From NCBI GenBank assembly GCA_051657745.1, contig JBOFLG010000192.1:1-6735 (forward strand): DNA of 6,735 bases, written 5' to 3'. This DNA is from JBOFLG01 sp051657745. GTDB taxonomy: Bacteria; Actinomycetota; Actinomycetes; Actinomycetales; Dermatophilaceae. The translations under genes were made by a program, and so were the position numbers. The notes beneath the pieces were generated by a model, which saw nothing but the letters and a program-made list of their open reading frames with translations, made no database searches and was not told where the DNA came from. Each line of letters begins with the position of its first letter. Position 1 is the stretch's first letter. Positions 1 to 5,460 of this stretch are shown piece after piece.

Positions 1-138
1 TACGCCCACCCCACCGTCGAGCACTACACGCCGCTGTTCGTGACCCTCGGCGCGGCCACCACCCCGGGCGAACCGGGGGTCCAGGTGATCGACGGCTTCT
101 GGATGGGCCTCTCGAAGCGCTCCCTGCAGGTCGCGTAG
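1..138 (+). CDS. C-terminal end of a LigB/DODA-type extradiol ring-cleavage dioxygenase (partial)
   Basis: Frame 1 is open from the first base to TAG at 136-138 and gives the last 45 residues of a protein that begins outside the window. It starts YAHPTVEHYTPLFVTLGAA, which matches the C-terminal signature of class III (LigB-fold) extradiol dioxygenases of the DODA/YgiD type: a His-Pro-Thr-x-Glu-His block followed by PLxxxxGAA. It ends in a 'GF-WMG-SKRS' segment that fits the last strand of these enzymes. Family members use a mononuclear metal to open catecholic rings such as DOPA in the cytoplasm; many bacterial members have no confirmed substrate. The N-terminal metal ligands lie outside the window, so activity cannot be judged. 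The family call rests on one short but characteristic motif. Confidence 0.75.
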   Translation, partial: YAHPTVEHYTPLFVTLGAATTPGEPGVQVIDGFWMGLSKRSLQVA

Positions 139-159
139 CACCGGACCCCGGCACGCCTC

Positions 160-177
160 GCCGGCGCTCCGGCCGGC
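160..177. terminator. Possible hairpin terminator after the dioxygenase gene
   Basis: GCCGGC (160-165) and GCCGGC (172-177) form a perfect 6-bp stem around a 6-base loop, 22 bases after the dioxygenase stop. No run of T follows, which is common in actinobacteria but weakens the call. It also sits only 10 bases before the next start codon, so it could be chance in GC-rich DNA. Confidence 0.2.
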
Positions 178-187
178 CTCTGGCAGG

Positions 188-847
188 ATGCGCAGCATGT
201 CGTGGCTGTCCGGATCGCTGCGTACCCATCCGTCCGGATGGCTGCTCGGCACCCAGCTCGGCGCATTGCTGATCTATCCGTTCGTCGGCGACTCCGACCT
301 GGGGCACGCGATCCTGGCGATCGTCGGGCTGGCCGTCATCACCCTGGCGCTGGGCGTCGTCCGCGCCTCGCCCGCGCTGACCTGGGTCGGCATCCTGCTC
401 GGCGTACCCTCAGTCGTCTTGTCGGCCCTGGAGGTCCTGCGCCCGGACAGCGCGGTCGTCACGATCGCCTCGGGCATGACCCACGCGGCGTTCTACTTCT
501 TCGTGAGCTGGGGCCTGATCAGGTACATCTTCGACGACGACGACGTCAGCACCGACGAGCTCTACGCCTCCGGGGCCGCGTTCACGGTCGTCGCCTGGGC
601 CTTCGCCTATCTCTTCGCCGCCGCACAGGCGGTCTGGCCGGACGCCTTCGGCGCAGATCGGCGGACCTGGTTCGAACTGCTGTTCCTGAGCTTCAGCTGC
701 GTGACCAGCGTCGGCCTCTCCGACATCCTGCCGGCGGCCCCGATGGCTCGCAGCCTGGTGATGATCGCCGACTTCACCGGCGTGATGTACCTCGCGCTGG
801 TGGTCTCCCGAATCGTCGGCCTGACCGTCAAGCGGGTGTCGCGCTGA
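188..847 (+). CDS. Six-helix membrane protein with ion-channel (Ion_trans_2-like) pore fold and degenerate selectivity filter
   Basis: A protein of 219 residues with hydrophobic helices at about 18-34, 38-58, 62-82, 89-115, 127-150 and 185-212. Residues 160-182 resemble the pore loop of the two-helix potassium-channel domain: an aromatic/Ser-rich pore helix, a filter-like stretch T-S-V-G-L-S-D at 173-179, then I-x-P and the 'ARSLVMIADFTGVMYLALVVSRIVGL' type inner helix. True potassium filters read T-V-G-Y-G-D; here Tyr is Leu and the second Gly is Ser, so potassium selectivity is doubtful. An acidic stretch (DDDD, 116-119) lies between helices 4 and 5. Two starts are possible: ATG 188, and ATG 197, which has AGG (185-187) at a better distance; they differ by three residues. 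The stop overlaps the likely start of the next gene, suggesting co-translation. The fold call is from motif reading; function and ion are unknown. Confidence 0.75.
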   Translation: MRSMSWLSGSLRTHPSGWLLGTQLGALLIYPFVGDSDLGHAILAIVGLAVITLALGVVRASPALTWVGILLGVPSVVLSALEVLRPDSAVVTIASGMTHAAFYFFVSWGLIRYIFDDDDVSTDELYASGAAFTVVAWAFAYLFAAAQAVWPDAFGADRRTWFELLFLSFSCVTSVGLSDILPAAPMARSLVMIADFTGVMYLALVVSRIVGLTVKRVSR

Positions 848-1260
848 CCGGCAACCTGCCGGCGATCCTGCTGCTCGCCGCCACCGCCCTGCACCTCGGC
901 TTTCAGCTCACGGTGACCGGCGTCGTCTACCCCGCCCTGGACGACCTCCCGGACGAACGGTGGGAGGCGGGCCAGGAACAGCATCGCCGGCGCATCGCTC
1001 CGGTAGTCCTGATCGTGTACGGCGCCCTGCTCGGCGCGGCGGCCTGGCGCACCGTCGCCGGCCACCTGACCTCCGGGACCTACGCCTGTTTCGCCGGCAT
1101 CGCGCTCGCGCTCGCCGTCACGGCCTTCAGCGCCGCGCCGACCCACGGCAAGCTCGGCGCGTCGCGTACACCACAGCTGATGCGGCGCCTGCTGATGGCC
1201 GATCAGATCAGGCTGGCCGCCGCGCTGCTCGCCGTACTCGGTGCTGCCAGCGCGCTGTGA
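844..1260 (+). CDS. Small four-helix membrane protein of unknown function
   Basis: The frame clearly codes for a membrane protein: about 138 residues with helices near 5-28, 52-72, 76-97 and 122-137. Polar residues cluster at the end of helix 1 and in the following loop (H17, Q21, Y29, P30, W40, H47, then an RRR-I-P stretch), a pattern suggesting a conserved family site; the layout loosely recalls DUF1772-like proteins, which I cannot confirm. No ATG, GTG or TTG lies in frame near the N-terminus. CTG at 844 overlaps the TGA of the preceding gene (CTGA, 844-847), mimicking ATGA/GTGA coupling, with a weak GCGGG upstream. The alternative GTG at 913 would remove the first helix. The same frame is open further upstream, but there it lies inside the channel gene. 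I place the start at 844 with low certainty; the stop at 1258-1260 is firm. The gene appears to share a transcript with its neighbours. Confidence 0.65.
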   Translation: MTGNLPAILLLAATALHLGFQLTVTGVVYPALDDLPDERWEAGQEQHRRRIAPVVLIVYGALLGAAAWRTVAGHLTSGTYACFAGIALALAVTAFSAAPTHGKLGASRTPQLMRRLLMADQIRLAAALLAVLGAASAL

Positions 1261-1264
1261 CGGC

Positions 1265-2548
1265 ATGAGACTCCGAGGCGTCCTGGCGGACACCCGACCG
1301 CTGGCCGAGCCGCACTTCCGCCGGCTCTGGATCGGCACCATCGTGACCGTGATCGGCGCGCAACTGACCGTGGTGGCGGTCCCGTCGCAGATCTACGCGA
1401 TCACCGGCTCGTCGGCGTACGTCGGTCTGACCGGCATCTTCGGGCTGGTGCCACTGATCGTCTTCGGGCTGTGGGGTGGCGCGCTCGCCGACGCGATGGA
1501 CCGGCGCACGCTGCTGATCGGGACGACGGTCGGCCTGGTCGCCACGACGACGGCGTTCTGGGCGCAGGCCATGATCGGCAATCGCAACGTGTGGGTGCTG
1601 CTCGGGCTGTTCGCGGTCCAGCAGTCGTTCTTCGCCGCGAACCAACCCGCTCGCAGCGCGATCCTGCCCAAGTTGCTCGAACCGGCGCTGCTGCCGGCGG
1701 CCAACTCGCTGAACATGACCGTCTTCCAGGCCGGCGCGATCGCCGGGCCGCTGATCGCCGGCGCGCTGATCCCGGTGGTCGGGCTCCAGTGGCTCTATCT
1801 GGTGGACAGCGTCACGCTCTTCGCCACCCTGTACGCCGTGGTCAGGCTGCCCTCGCTGCCGGTCGACGTGGCGGCCCGGGTGCCGGGCCTGCGGTCGGTG
1901 GTCGACGGCGTGGCCTACCTGCGCCACCATCCGGTCCTGTTGATGTCGTTCCTCGTCGACATCGTCGCGATGGTCTTCGGCATGCCGCGGGCGCTGTTTC
2001 CCGAGTTGGCGGACGTCGCGTTCGGCGGCCCCACTGCCGGTGGCGTGGCTTTCGCGCTGCTGTTCGCCGGCATTCCGGCCGGCGCCGTGCTCGGCGGGAT
2101 CTTCTCCGGCTGGGTGTCCCGAATCGACCGGCAGGGCCTGGCGGTGATCTGGCTGATCCTGCTGTGGGGCGCCGCGATGACCGGCTTCGGTCTGGCCGCG
2201 GGCGCGGCCGACGGAGCCGGCGGCCCGTTCCTGGTCATCGCGGTAGTGATGCTCATGGTCGGTGGCGCGGCGGACATGGCGTCGGCGGCGTTTCGCACCA
2301 GCATGTTGCAGGTCTCGGCCGCCGACGAGGTGCGCGGACGACTCCAGGGGATCTTCCTGGTGGTGGTGGCCGGCGGCCCGCGCGTCGCCGACGTCGCGCA
2401 CGGTACGGCGGCCAGCTTCGTCGGCGCGGCCACGGCCGCAGCCGGTGGCGGCCTGCTGGTCGTCATCCTGACCGTCGCCGCCGCCGTGTGCGCGCCGGTC
2501 TTCGTCCGCTACCGGCTGTCGGGCGCCGACCCCAAGTCCAGGACATAG
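1265..2548 (+). CDS. EntS-like MFS exporter (MFS_3 family)
   Basis: A 427-residue major facilitator with about 12 membrane helices, the usual length for the family. The N-terminus 'LADTRPLAEPHFRRLW' followed by 'GAQLTVVAVPSQIYAITGSS' matches EntS-like (MFS_3) exporters, whose characterised E. coli member exports enterobactin. MFS motif A appears as GGALADAMDRR at about 71-81, in the loop between helices 2 and 3. Helix-breaking Gly/Ala-rich segments continue to the C-terminus, which ends in a short DPKSRT tail. ATG 1265 is chosen because it leaves the family-typical N-terminus; GTG 1241 would add eight residues and overlap the previous gene. Only four bases separate it from the previous stop and no clear Shine-Dalgarno is seen, so translation is probably coupled. 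No siderophore genes are visible nearby, so the substrate is open; drugs or other small molecules are equally possible. Confidence 0.88.
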   Translation: MRLRGVLADTRPLAEPHFRRLWIGTIVTVIGAQLTVVAVPSQIYAITGSSAYVGLTGIFGLVPLIVFGLWGGALADAMDRRTLLIGTTVGLVATTTAFWAQAMIGNRNVWVLLGLFAVQQSFFAANQPARSAILPKLLEPALLPAANSLNMTVFQAGAIAGPLIAGALIPVVGLQWLYLVDSVTLFATLYAVVRLPSLPVDVAARVPGLRSVVDGVAYLRHHPVLLMSFLVDIVAMVFGMPRALFPELADVAFGGPTAGGVAFALLFAGIPAGAVLGGIFSGWVSRIDRQGLAVIWLILLWGAAMTGFGLAAGAADGAGGPFLVIAVVMLMVGGAADMASAAFRTSMLQVSAADEVRGRLQGIFLVVVAGGPRVADVAHGTAASFVGAATAAAGGGLLVVILTVAAAVCAPVFVRYRLSGADPKSRT

Positions 2549-2575
2549 GGCGCTCCCGCGAGCTCAGGGGCACGT

Positions 2576-2592
2576 CCGAGCCACGAGCTCGG
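2576..2592. terminator. Candidate bidirectional hairpin between convergent genes
   Basis: CCGAGC (2576-2581) and GCTCGG (2587-2592) form a perfect 6-bp stem with a CACGA loop. It lies in the 55-base gap between the ends of the exporter gene and the leftward hypothetical gene, where a shared terminator is expected. There is no T-run on either side. Confidence 0.4.
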
Positions 2593-2603
2593 CCGGGGAC
2601 GGA

Positions 2604-2939
2604 TCATCGAGGCGAGCGCGGGGCCGGGCGACGAGCGATCAGGACACCGGTCACGGCTGCCAGGGCCGCGGCGGCACCCGCCACCGCACTCTGGGTGAAG
2701 CGGAGCCTGCCCGCATCGATGCACCGGGCCGCGATCTCGTTGCCATCGGGAGCGCCCTCCCCGCCGGGCCAGTTGTCGGCATCGTTGAGGACCGTGTCGT
2801 ACGGCGCCGCGCACGAGTAGCCGTCACCCCGGCTGGTGTCGTCGATCTCGGGGTTGTCCAGCAGCAGCCAGATCGCGACGACCGCGAGCACCCCCGCCAC
2901 GAGCGCGAGCAGGGTCCGGGAGAAACGAGGAACCAGCAC
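2604..2939 (-). CDS. Small two-helix membrane protein, hypothetical
   Basis: Read from GTG at 2939 the product has 111 residues. Helix 1 lies at about 9-27 behind a short basic N-terminus (RFSR), so it is a signal anchor or uncleaved signal. A probably extracytoplasmic loop (28-82) follows, with many Asp, Gly and Asn residues and two cysteines (C43, C73) that could form a disulfide. Helix 2 is at about 83-102, followed by a short Arg/Pro-rich tail. The open frame extends to ATG 3005, but the added residues contain no membrane segment or clear motif, and the GTG gives the standard short basic N-terminus, so I prefer it. I do not recognise a named domain. The gene is convergent with the exporter and appears to be transcribed alone. 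Confidence 0.6.
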   Translation of the reverse strand: MLVPRFSRTLLALVAGVLAVVAIWLLLDNPEIDDTSRGDGYSCAAPYDTVLNDADNWPGGEGAPDGNEIAARCIDAGRLRFTQSAVAGAAAALAAVTGVLIARRPAPRSPR

Positions 2940-3090
2940 ACCCCGACCGTAGACCGCCCAACCCGGCCCGGGACATCGGACGAACGCACAGATCGCCCAC
3001 ACCAAGGACTGTCTGGCCCGTGCCGCACTGGCGAGGGCCTCTAGCGATGAAGCCGAGAGATGGTAGTCCGATCCACATAGCGGTAGCCAA

Positions 3091-3117
3091 TTGCGACTCG
3101 CAAGTGCCGACTCGCAA
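3091..3117. repeat. TTGCGA-C-TCGCAA palindrome with an extra downstream half-site
   Basis: TTGCGA (3091-3096) and TCGCAA (3098-3103) are perfect inverted halves around a single C. The 10-base string CGACTCGCAA occurs at 3094-3103 and again at 3108-3117, exactly 14 bases apart, so a third half-site follows. The layout resembles a repressor operator, but the nearest gene start (2939, leftward) is about 150 bases away. Confidence 0.5.
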
Positions 3118-3242
3118 TCGTCGACCCGACGGCCTTACGAATTGCCGAACGACACGACCTCCCGGTCCCGGGATCGCCTCCGGACGGTTCTATCGGGACG
3201 CCCGAGTTGCCCGGCGACCGGCAACCAGCATTGGTCTCGCAC

Positions 3243-3261
3243 GGGGTTCCCCATATGGGGA
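3243..3261. repeat. G4/C4/G4 alternating hairpin block with a 14-bp perfect palindrome
   Basis: TCCCCATATGGGGA (3248-3261) is a perfect 14-bp palindrome. A further GGGG at 3243-3246 can pair with the same CCCC, so two hairpins compete for it. It lies 34 bases past the stop of the leftward MarR gene, so it may serve as that gene's terminator; no T-run follows in that direction. Confidence 0.45.
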
Positions 3262-3294
3262 GTATCGGGCGGGTGTTGCGGTGGTGCTGTGTTG

Positions 3295-3792
3295 TCAGGG
3301 CTGGGGCGGCTGTTGTGCGTAGTTGTGGAGTCGGTGTTCGGCTGCGCGTAGGAAGCGTCGGATGGTGTCTTGTTCGTCCGGAGTGAAGTTGTGGGTGAGG
3401 GCGTCGAGGTCGTCGAACAGTGGGCGGAGAGTGGTGAGGATCTGGTCGATTGCGGTGTCGGTGGGTGTGAGGGTTACGCGGCGACGGTCGGTTGGGTGCC
3501 GGTCGCGGCGTAGATGTCCAGCTGTCTCAAGTCGGTCGACGAGCTCGGTTGCCGAGCCGGTGGATATGCCGAGTCGCTCGCTCAGTTCGGCCGGACCGAT
3601 GGGGTGTGGGGTGGTCATGGCGTGATTGACCGCGGTGTAGTCGAGTGGTCGTAGTTCGAGGCTGCGGGCGAGCGCGCGGTCTACTTCTGCGCTGGCTAGG
3701 ACGACAGCTCGCAGCGCCCACGACAGCTCCTCGGCGTTCATCCGCCCGCGCTCGCGAGCTTCGACATCTCGAGTTGACGATTCCTCGGCCAC
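3295..3792 (-). CDS. MarR-family transcriptional regulator
   Basis: A protein of 165 residues, close to the usual MarR length. A helical dimerisation region at about 20-50 leads into a winged helix-turn-helix: 'PAELSERLGIS' (67-77), the recognition helix 'GSATELVDRLETAGHL' (79-94), then the wing with DRHPTDRRRVTLT (97-109), where the D-R-R pattern is typical of the family. A long C-terminal helix region (112-160) completes the dimer interface. MarR proteins are cytoplasmic homodimers that usually repress a divergent gene and are released by small ligands. The start taken is GTG 3792, which lies inside the operator and 6 bases past a TAAGAT -10 element, so the mRNA may be leaderless; ATG 3741 (residue 18) is the alternative and still keeps the whole domain. 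It is divergent from the efflux gene at 3877, its most likely target along with itself. Confidence 0.9.
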   Translation of the reverse strand: MAEESSTRDVEARERGRMNAEELSWALRAVVLASAEVDRALARSLELRPLDYTAVNHAMTTPHPIGPAELSERLGISTGSATELVDRLETAGHLRRDRHPTDRRRVTLTPTDTAIDQILTTLRPLFDDLDALTHNFTPDEQDTIRRFLRAAEHRLHNYAQQPPQP

Positions 3793-3803
3793 CGAGCTAT
3801 CTT
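3774..3803 (+). promoter_or_regulatory. Candidate sigma-70-type promoter for the exporter-hydrolase operon
   Basis: TTGACG (3774-3779, 5 of 6 to TTGACA) and TATCTT (3798-3803) are separated by 18 bases. The -10 box forms the inner part of the left arm of the perfect palindrome, so a bound repressor would block polymerase directly. Transcription would begin near 3810, leaving about a 65-base leader. Confidence 0.5.
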
Positions 3804-3824
3804 ACACATCGAAGATAGCTCGGT
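3791..3824. promoter_or_regulatory. Operator palindrome 1 (13-bp perfect arms)
   Basis: ACCGAGCTATCTT (3791-3803) and AAGATAGCTCGGT (3812-3824) are perfect inverted arms around an 8-base spacer. The site lies between the divergent MarR and MFS genes and covers both candidate -10 boxes. It is the most likely MarR-dimer binding site, by its position and symmetry. Confidence 0.8.
3799..3804 (-). promoter_or_regulatory. Candidate -10 element of the MarR gene (leaderless start)
   Basis: On the minus strand TAAGAT occupies 3804-3799, followed by six bases and then GTG at 3792. This matches the TANNNT-N6-start spacing seen in leaderless actinobacterial transcripts. The -35 side is weak. The element overlaps the -10 of the opposite promoter, so both genes would be controlled by the same bound repressor. 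Confidence 0.4.
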
Positions 3825-3849
3825 AACGGAGTAACTCCTTAACCGAGCT
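3817..3849. promoter_or_regulatory. Operator palindrome 2, sharing an arm with palindrome 1
   Basis: AGCTCGGT (3817-3824) also pairs with ACCGAGCT (3842-3849). Around the centre at 3833, GGAGT-A-ACTCC forms the inner part, so 14 of 16 base pairs match over 33 bases. It would lie in the transcribed leader of the efflux operon, upstream of the Shine-Dalgarno, so it could act as a second operator or as an RNA hairpin (GGAG-TAA-CTCC core). Confidence 0.65.
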
Positions 3850-3876
3850 GAATCATGAGAGTGAGTGGAGGACCAG

Positions 3877-5460
3877 ATGCCCATGTACGACTCCGATCAT
3901 GGCAAGAGCGGGGAAGCTGGCGGAGCGCTGTCCGAGCGAGCGTTGCGGGTGCTGTTGGTGGTGTTGTGCGCGGCGCTGGCGTTGGTCGTGGCTGGCAACT
4001 CTGCTTTGGCGATCGCGCTGCCCGACATCGCGCGTGGTCTGCGGGCCGACCAGACCGCTTTGACGTGGATCGTTGACGCGTATGCGCTCACATTCGCAGC
4101 GGCACTGCTGCCGGCCGGTATCGCCGCGGACCGGGTAGACCGGCGAACTCTGCTAGTCGCCGGCTTGGTGGTGTTCGGTATCGCCTGCGTCGCATCCGCA
4201 TTCGCCGACAACTCGGCGCAGCTCATCGCTTGGCGGGCGGTGGCCGGGTTGGGGGCGGCCGCGGTTTTCCCGGTCACGTTGTCCGCGCTGGTTGATGCGT
4301 ATCCGGTTGAGCGGCGTGGTTTCGCAGTCGCGGTCTGGTCGGGGGTCTCGGCTGCTGGGGCGGTCGTGGGCACCCTGGTTGCGGGTACTCTGCTTGAGGC
4401 GTTCTGGTGGGGCAGCGTGCAACTCGCATTCGGCGTCGCCGCCCTCGTCTTGGTGCCCAGCGTGCTGCGTCTGGTTGCCCAGCGCCGTGCCCCACGCCTG
4501 TCGTTGGACCCGATTGGTGCGGTGTTGTCCGCGGTCGGTCTCGCCGCATTCGTTCTCGCCATCATCGAAGCTCCACGTTGGGGCTGGACAGACCAGCGGA
4601 CCCTCGGCGCAGCCGCTATTGGGGTTGTCGCACTCGCCGCATTCGTCATACATGAGCTACGGACTGCGGCCCCCTCGCTGGACGTCCGGCTCTTCCGCGA
4701 CCGTGGGCTGGCGGCGGGCTCTCTACTGGTGTCCCTTCAGTTCTTCGCCAGCCTCGGCTTGTTCGTCCTAGCGCCGCAGTACCTTCAACTCGTCCGCGAC
4801 TACAGTCCCCTGCAGGCCGCTGCTGCGCTGCTCGTCATCCCTGTCGGGGTTGGCGGCGGAACCGCTGTCGCTCCGGCCGCGCTGGCCCGTGCCGGCGCAC
4901 GAGCCCCCGGCTCCGCAGGCCTGGCCCTGATGGCTGCCGGGTTCGCCGTCCTCGCCGCCACCATCACCACAGGCACCCTCGGCTGGCTCACAGGCGGCCT
5001 ACTCCTCTTCGGTGTCGGCTTCGGCCTAGCCGTGACCCCCGGCACCATATTGATTATCGAGGGGCTACCTCCCGAACGGCGCTCGGTAGCCAGCGCAGTC
5101 AACGACATCACCCGCGAGGTCGGCGGCGTGCTCGGCATCGCCGTGCTGTCCAGCGTGCTCCTTGCCGGCTACCGCGACCAGATCGCCCCCGCGCTCACCG
5201 GGCTACCGCCGCAATTGGCCGGACCCGCGGATAACGGAGCGGGTACCGCTCTTGGTGTCGCGGCCGACCTCGGCGCCAATGGTGCCGCTCTCGCCGACGC
5301 CGCCCGGGCATCGTTCGCCGCCGGCCTATCCGATGCACTATGGGTGGGCGCAGCCGTCCTGGCCACAGCTGCCGCTATCTGCGCCGTCCTGGCCCCTCGT
5401 CGCCAACCCACACCCACCTCCACTACTTCCGCCGCGACGGCCGCTAGGAGCACTCGATGA
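3877..5460 (+). CDS. DHA2-type MFS drug/metabolite exporter (14 helices)
   Basis: A 527-residue proton-driven exporter of the inner membrane, with the length and 14-helix hydrophobicity of the DHA2 (EmrB/QacA-like) family. Visible motifs in order are LPDIARGL (48-55), LTWIVDAYALTFAA (62-75), motif A as GIAADRVDRRTL (81-92), motif B with R120 in WRAVAGLGAAAVFP, and a motif-C-like stretch at about 153-170 where the usual Gly-Pro is G-A-V. A late NDITREVGG block matches the N-x-x-R-x-x-GG signature of the family's later helices. ATG 3877 is chosen because GGAGG (3867-3871) sits five bases upstream; GTG 3865 and ATG 3883 are less well placed. The ORF overlaps the hydrolase by ATGA, so the two are co-translated. 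Codon choice changes along the gene: TTG, GTT and GGT dominate early, C-ending codons later. Substrate unknown. Confidence 0.9.
   Translation: MPMYDSDHGKSGEAGGALSERALRVLLVVLCAALALVVAGNSALAIALPDIARGLRADQTALTWIVDAYALTFAAALLPAGIAADRVDRRTLLVAGLVVFGIACVASAFADNSAQLIAWRAVAGLGAAAVFPVTLSALVDAYPVERRGFAVAVWSGVSAAGAVVGTLVAGTLLEAFWWGSVQLAFGVAALVLVPSVLRLVAQRRAPRLSLDPIGAVLSAVGLAAFVLAIIEAPRWGWTDQRTLGAAAIGVVALAAFVIHELRTAAPSLDVRLFRDRGLAAGSLLVSLQFFASLGLFVLAPQYLQLVRDYSPLQAAAALLVIPVGVGGGTAVAPAALARAGARAPGSAGLALMAAGFAVLAATITTGTLGWLTGGLLLFGVGFGLAVTPGTILIIEGLPPERRSVASAVNDITREVGGVLGIAVLSSVLLAGYRDQIAPALTGLPPQLAGPADNGAGTALGVAADLGANGAALADAARASFAAGLSDALWVGAAVLATAAAICAVLAPRRQPTPTSTTSAATAARSTR

Larger units (their letters stand above)
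2940..3294. other. Non-coding stretch rich in short palindromes
   Basis: This gap between the start of the leftward hypothetical gene and the end of the MarR gene shows no frame with credible protein content. It should hold the promoter of the hypothetical gene; I see no convincing -35/-10 pair. It contains the TTGCGA/TCGCAA repeats near 3091-3117, a GTTGCC/GGCAAC inverted repeat at 3206-3225 and the palindrome at 3248-3261. Base composition becomes less GC-rich from about 3050 onward, so the left border of the downstream module may lie here. Confidence 0.5.

Noticed and set aside
202..1260. A 352-codon open frame covering the channel gene and the small membrane protein as one protein.
   Set aside because: Its first 210 residues are Arg/Pro/Gly-rich, typical of a shadow frame of the channel gene; only the part after 844 looks like a real membrane protein.
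1208..2401. A 397-codon leftward open frame opposite the EntS-like exporter.
   Set aside because: Its product is His/Arg/Gln/Asp-rich low-complexity sequence, as expected antisense to a GC-rich membrane-protein gene, and it has no domain.
1471..2820. A 449-codon rightward open frame overlapping the EntS-like exporter.
   Set aside because: The content is Arg/Gly/Ala-rich and out of frame with the clear MFS protein, so it is a high-GC shadow.
3020..3351. Short rightward frames in the gap before the MarR gene.
   Set aside because: No ribosome site, no domain, and they run into the antisense of the MarR gene.
3897..4649. A 250-codon leftward frame opposite the start of the DHA2 exporter.
   Set aside because: Ala/Thr/Arg-rich sequence with no domain; the exporter frame has clear motifs across the same bases.
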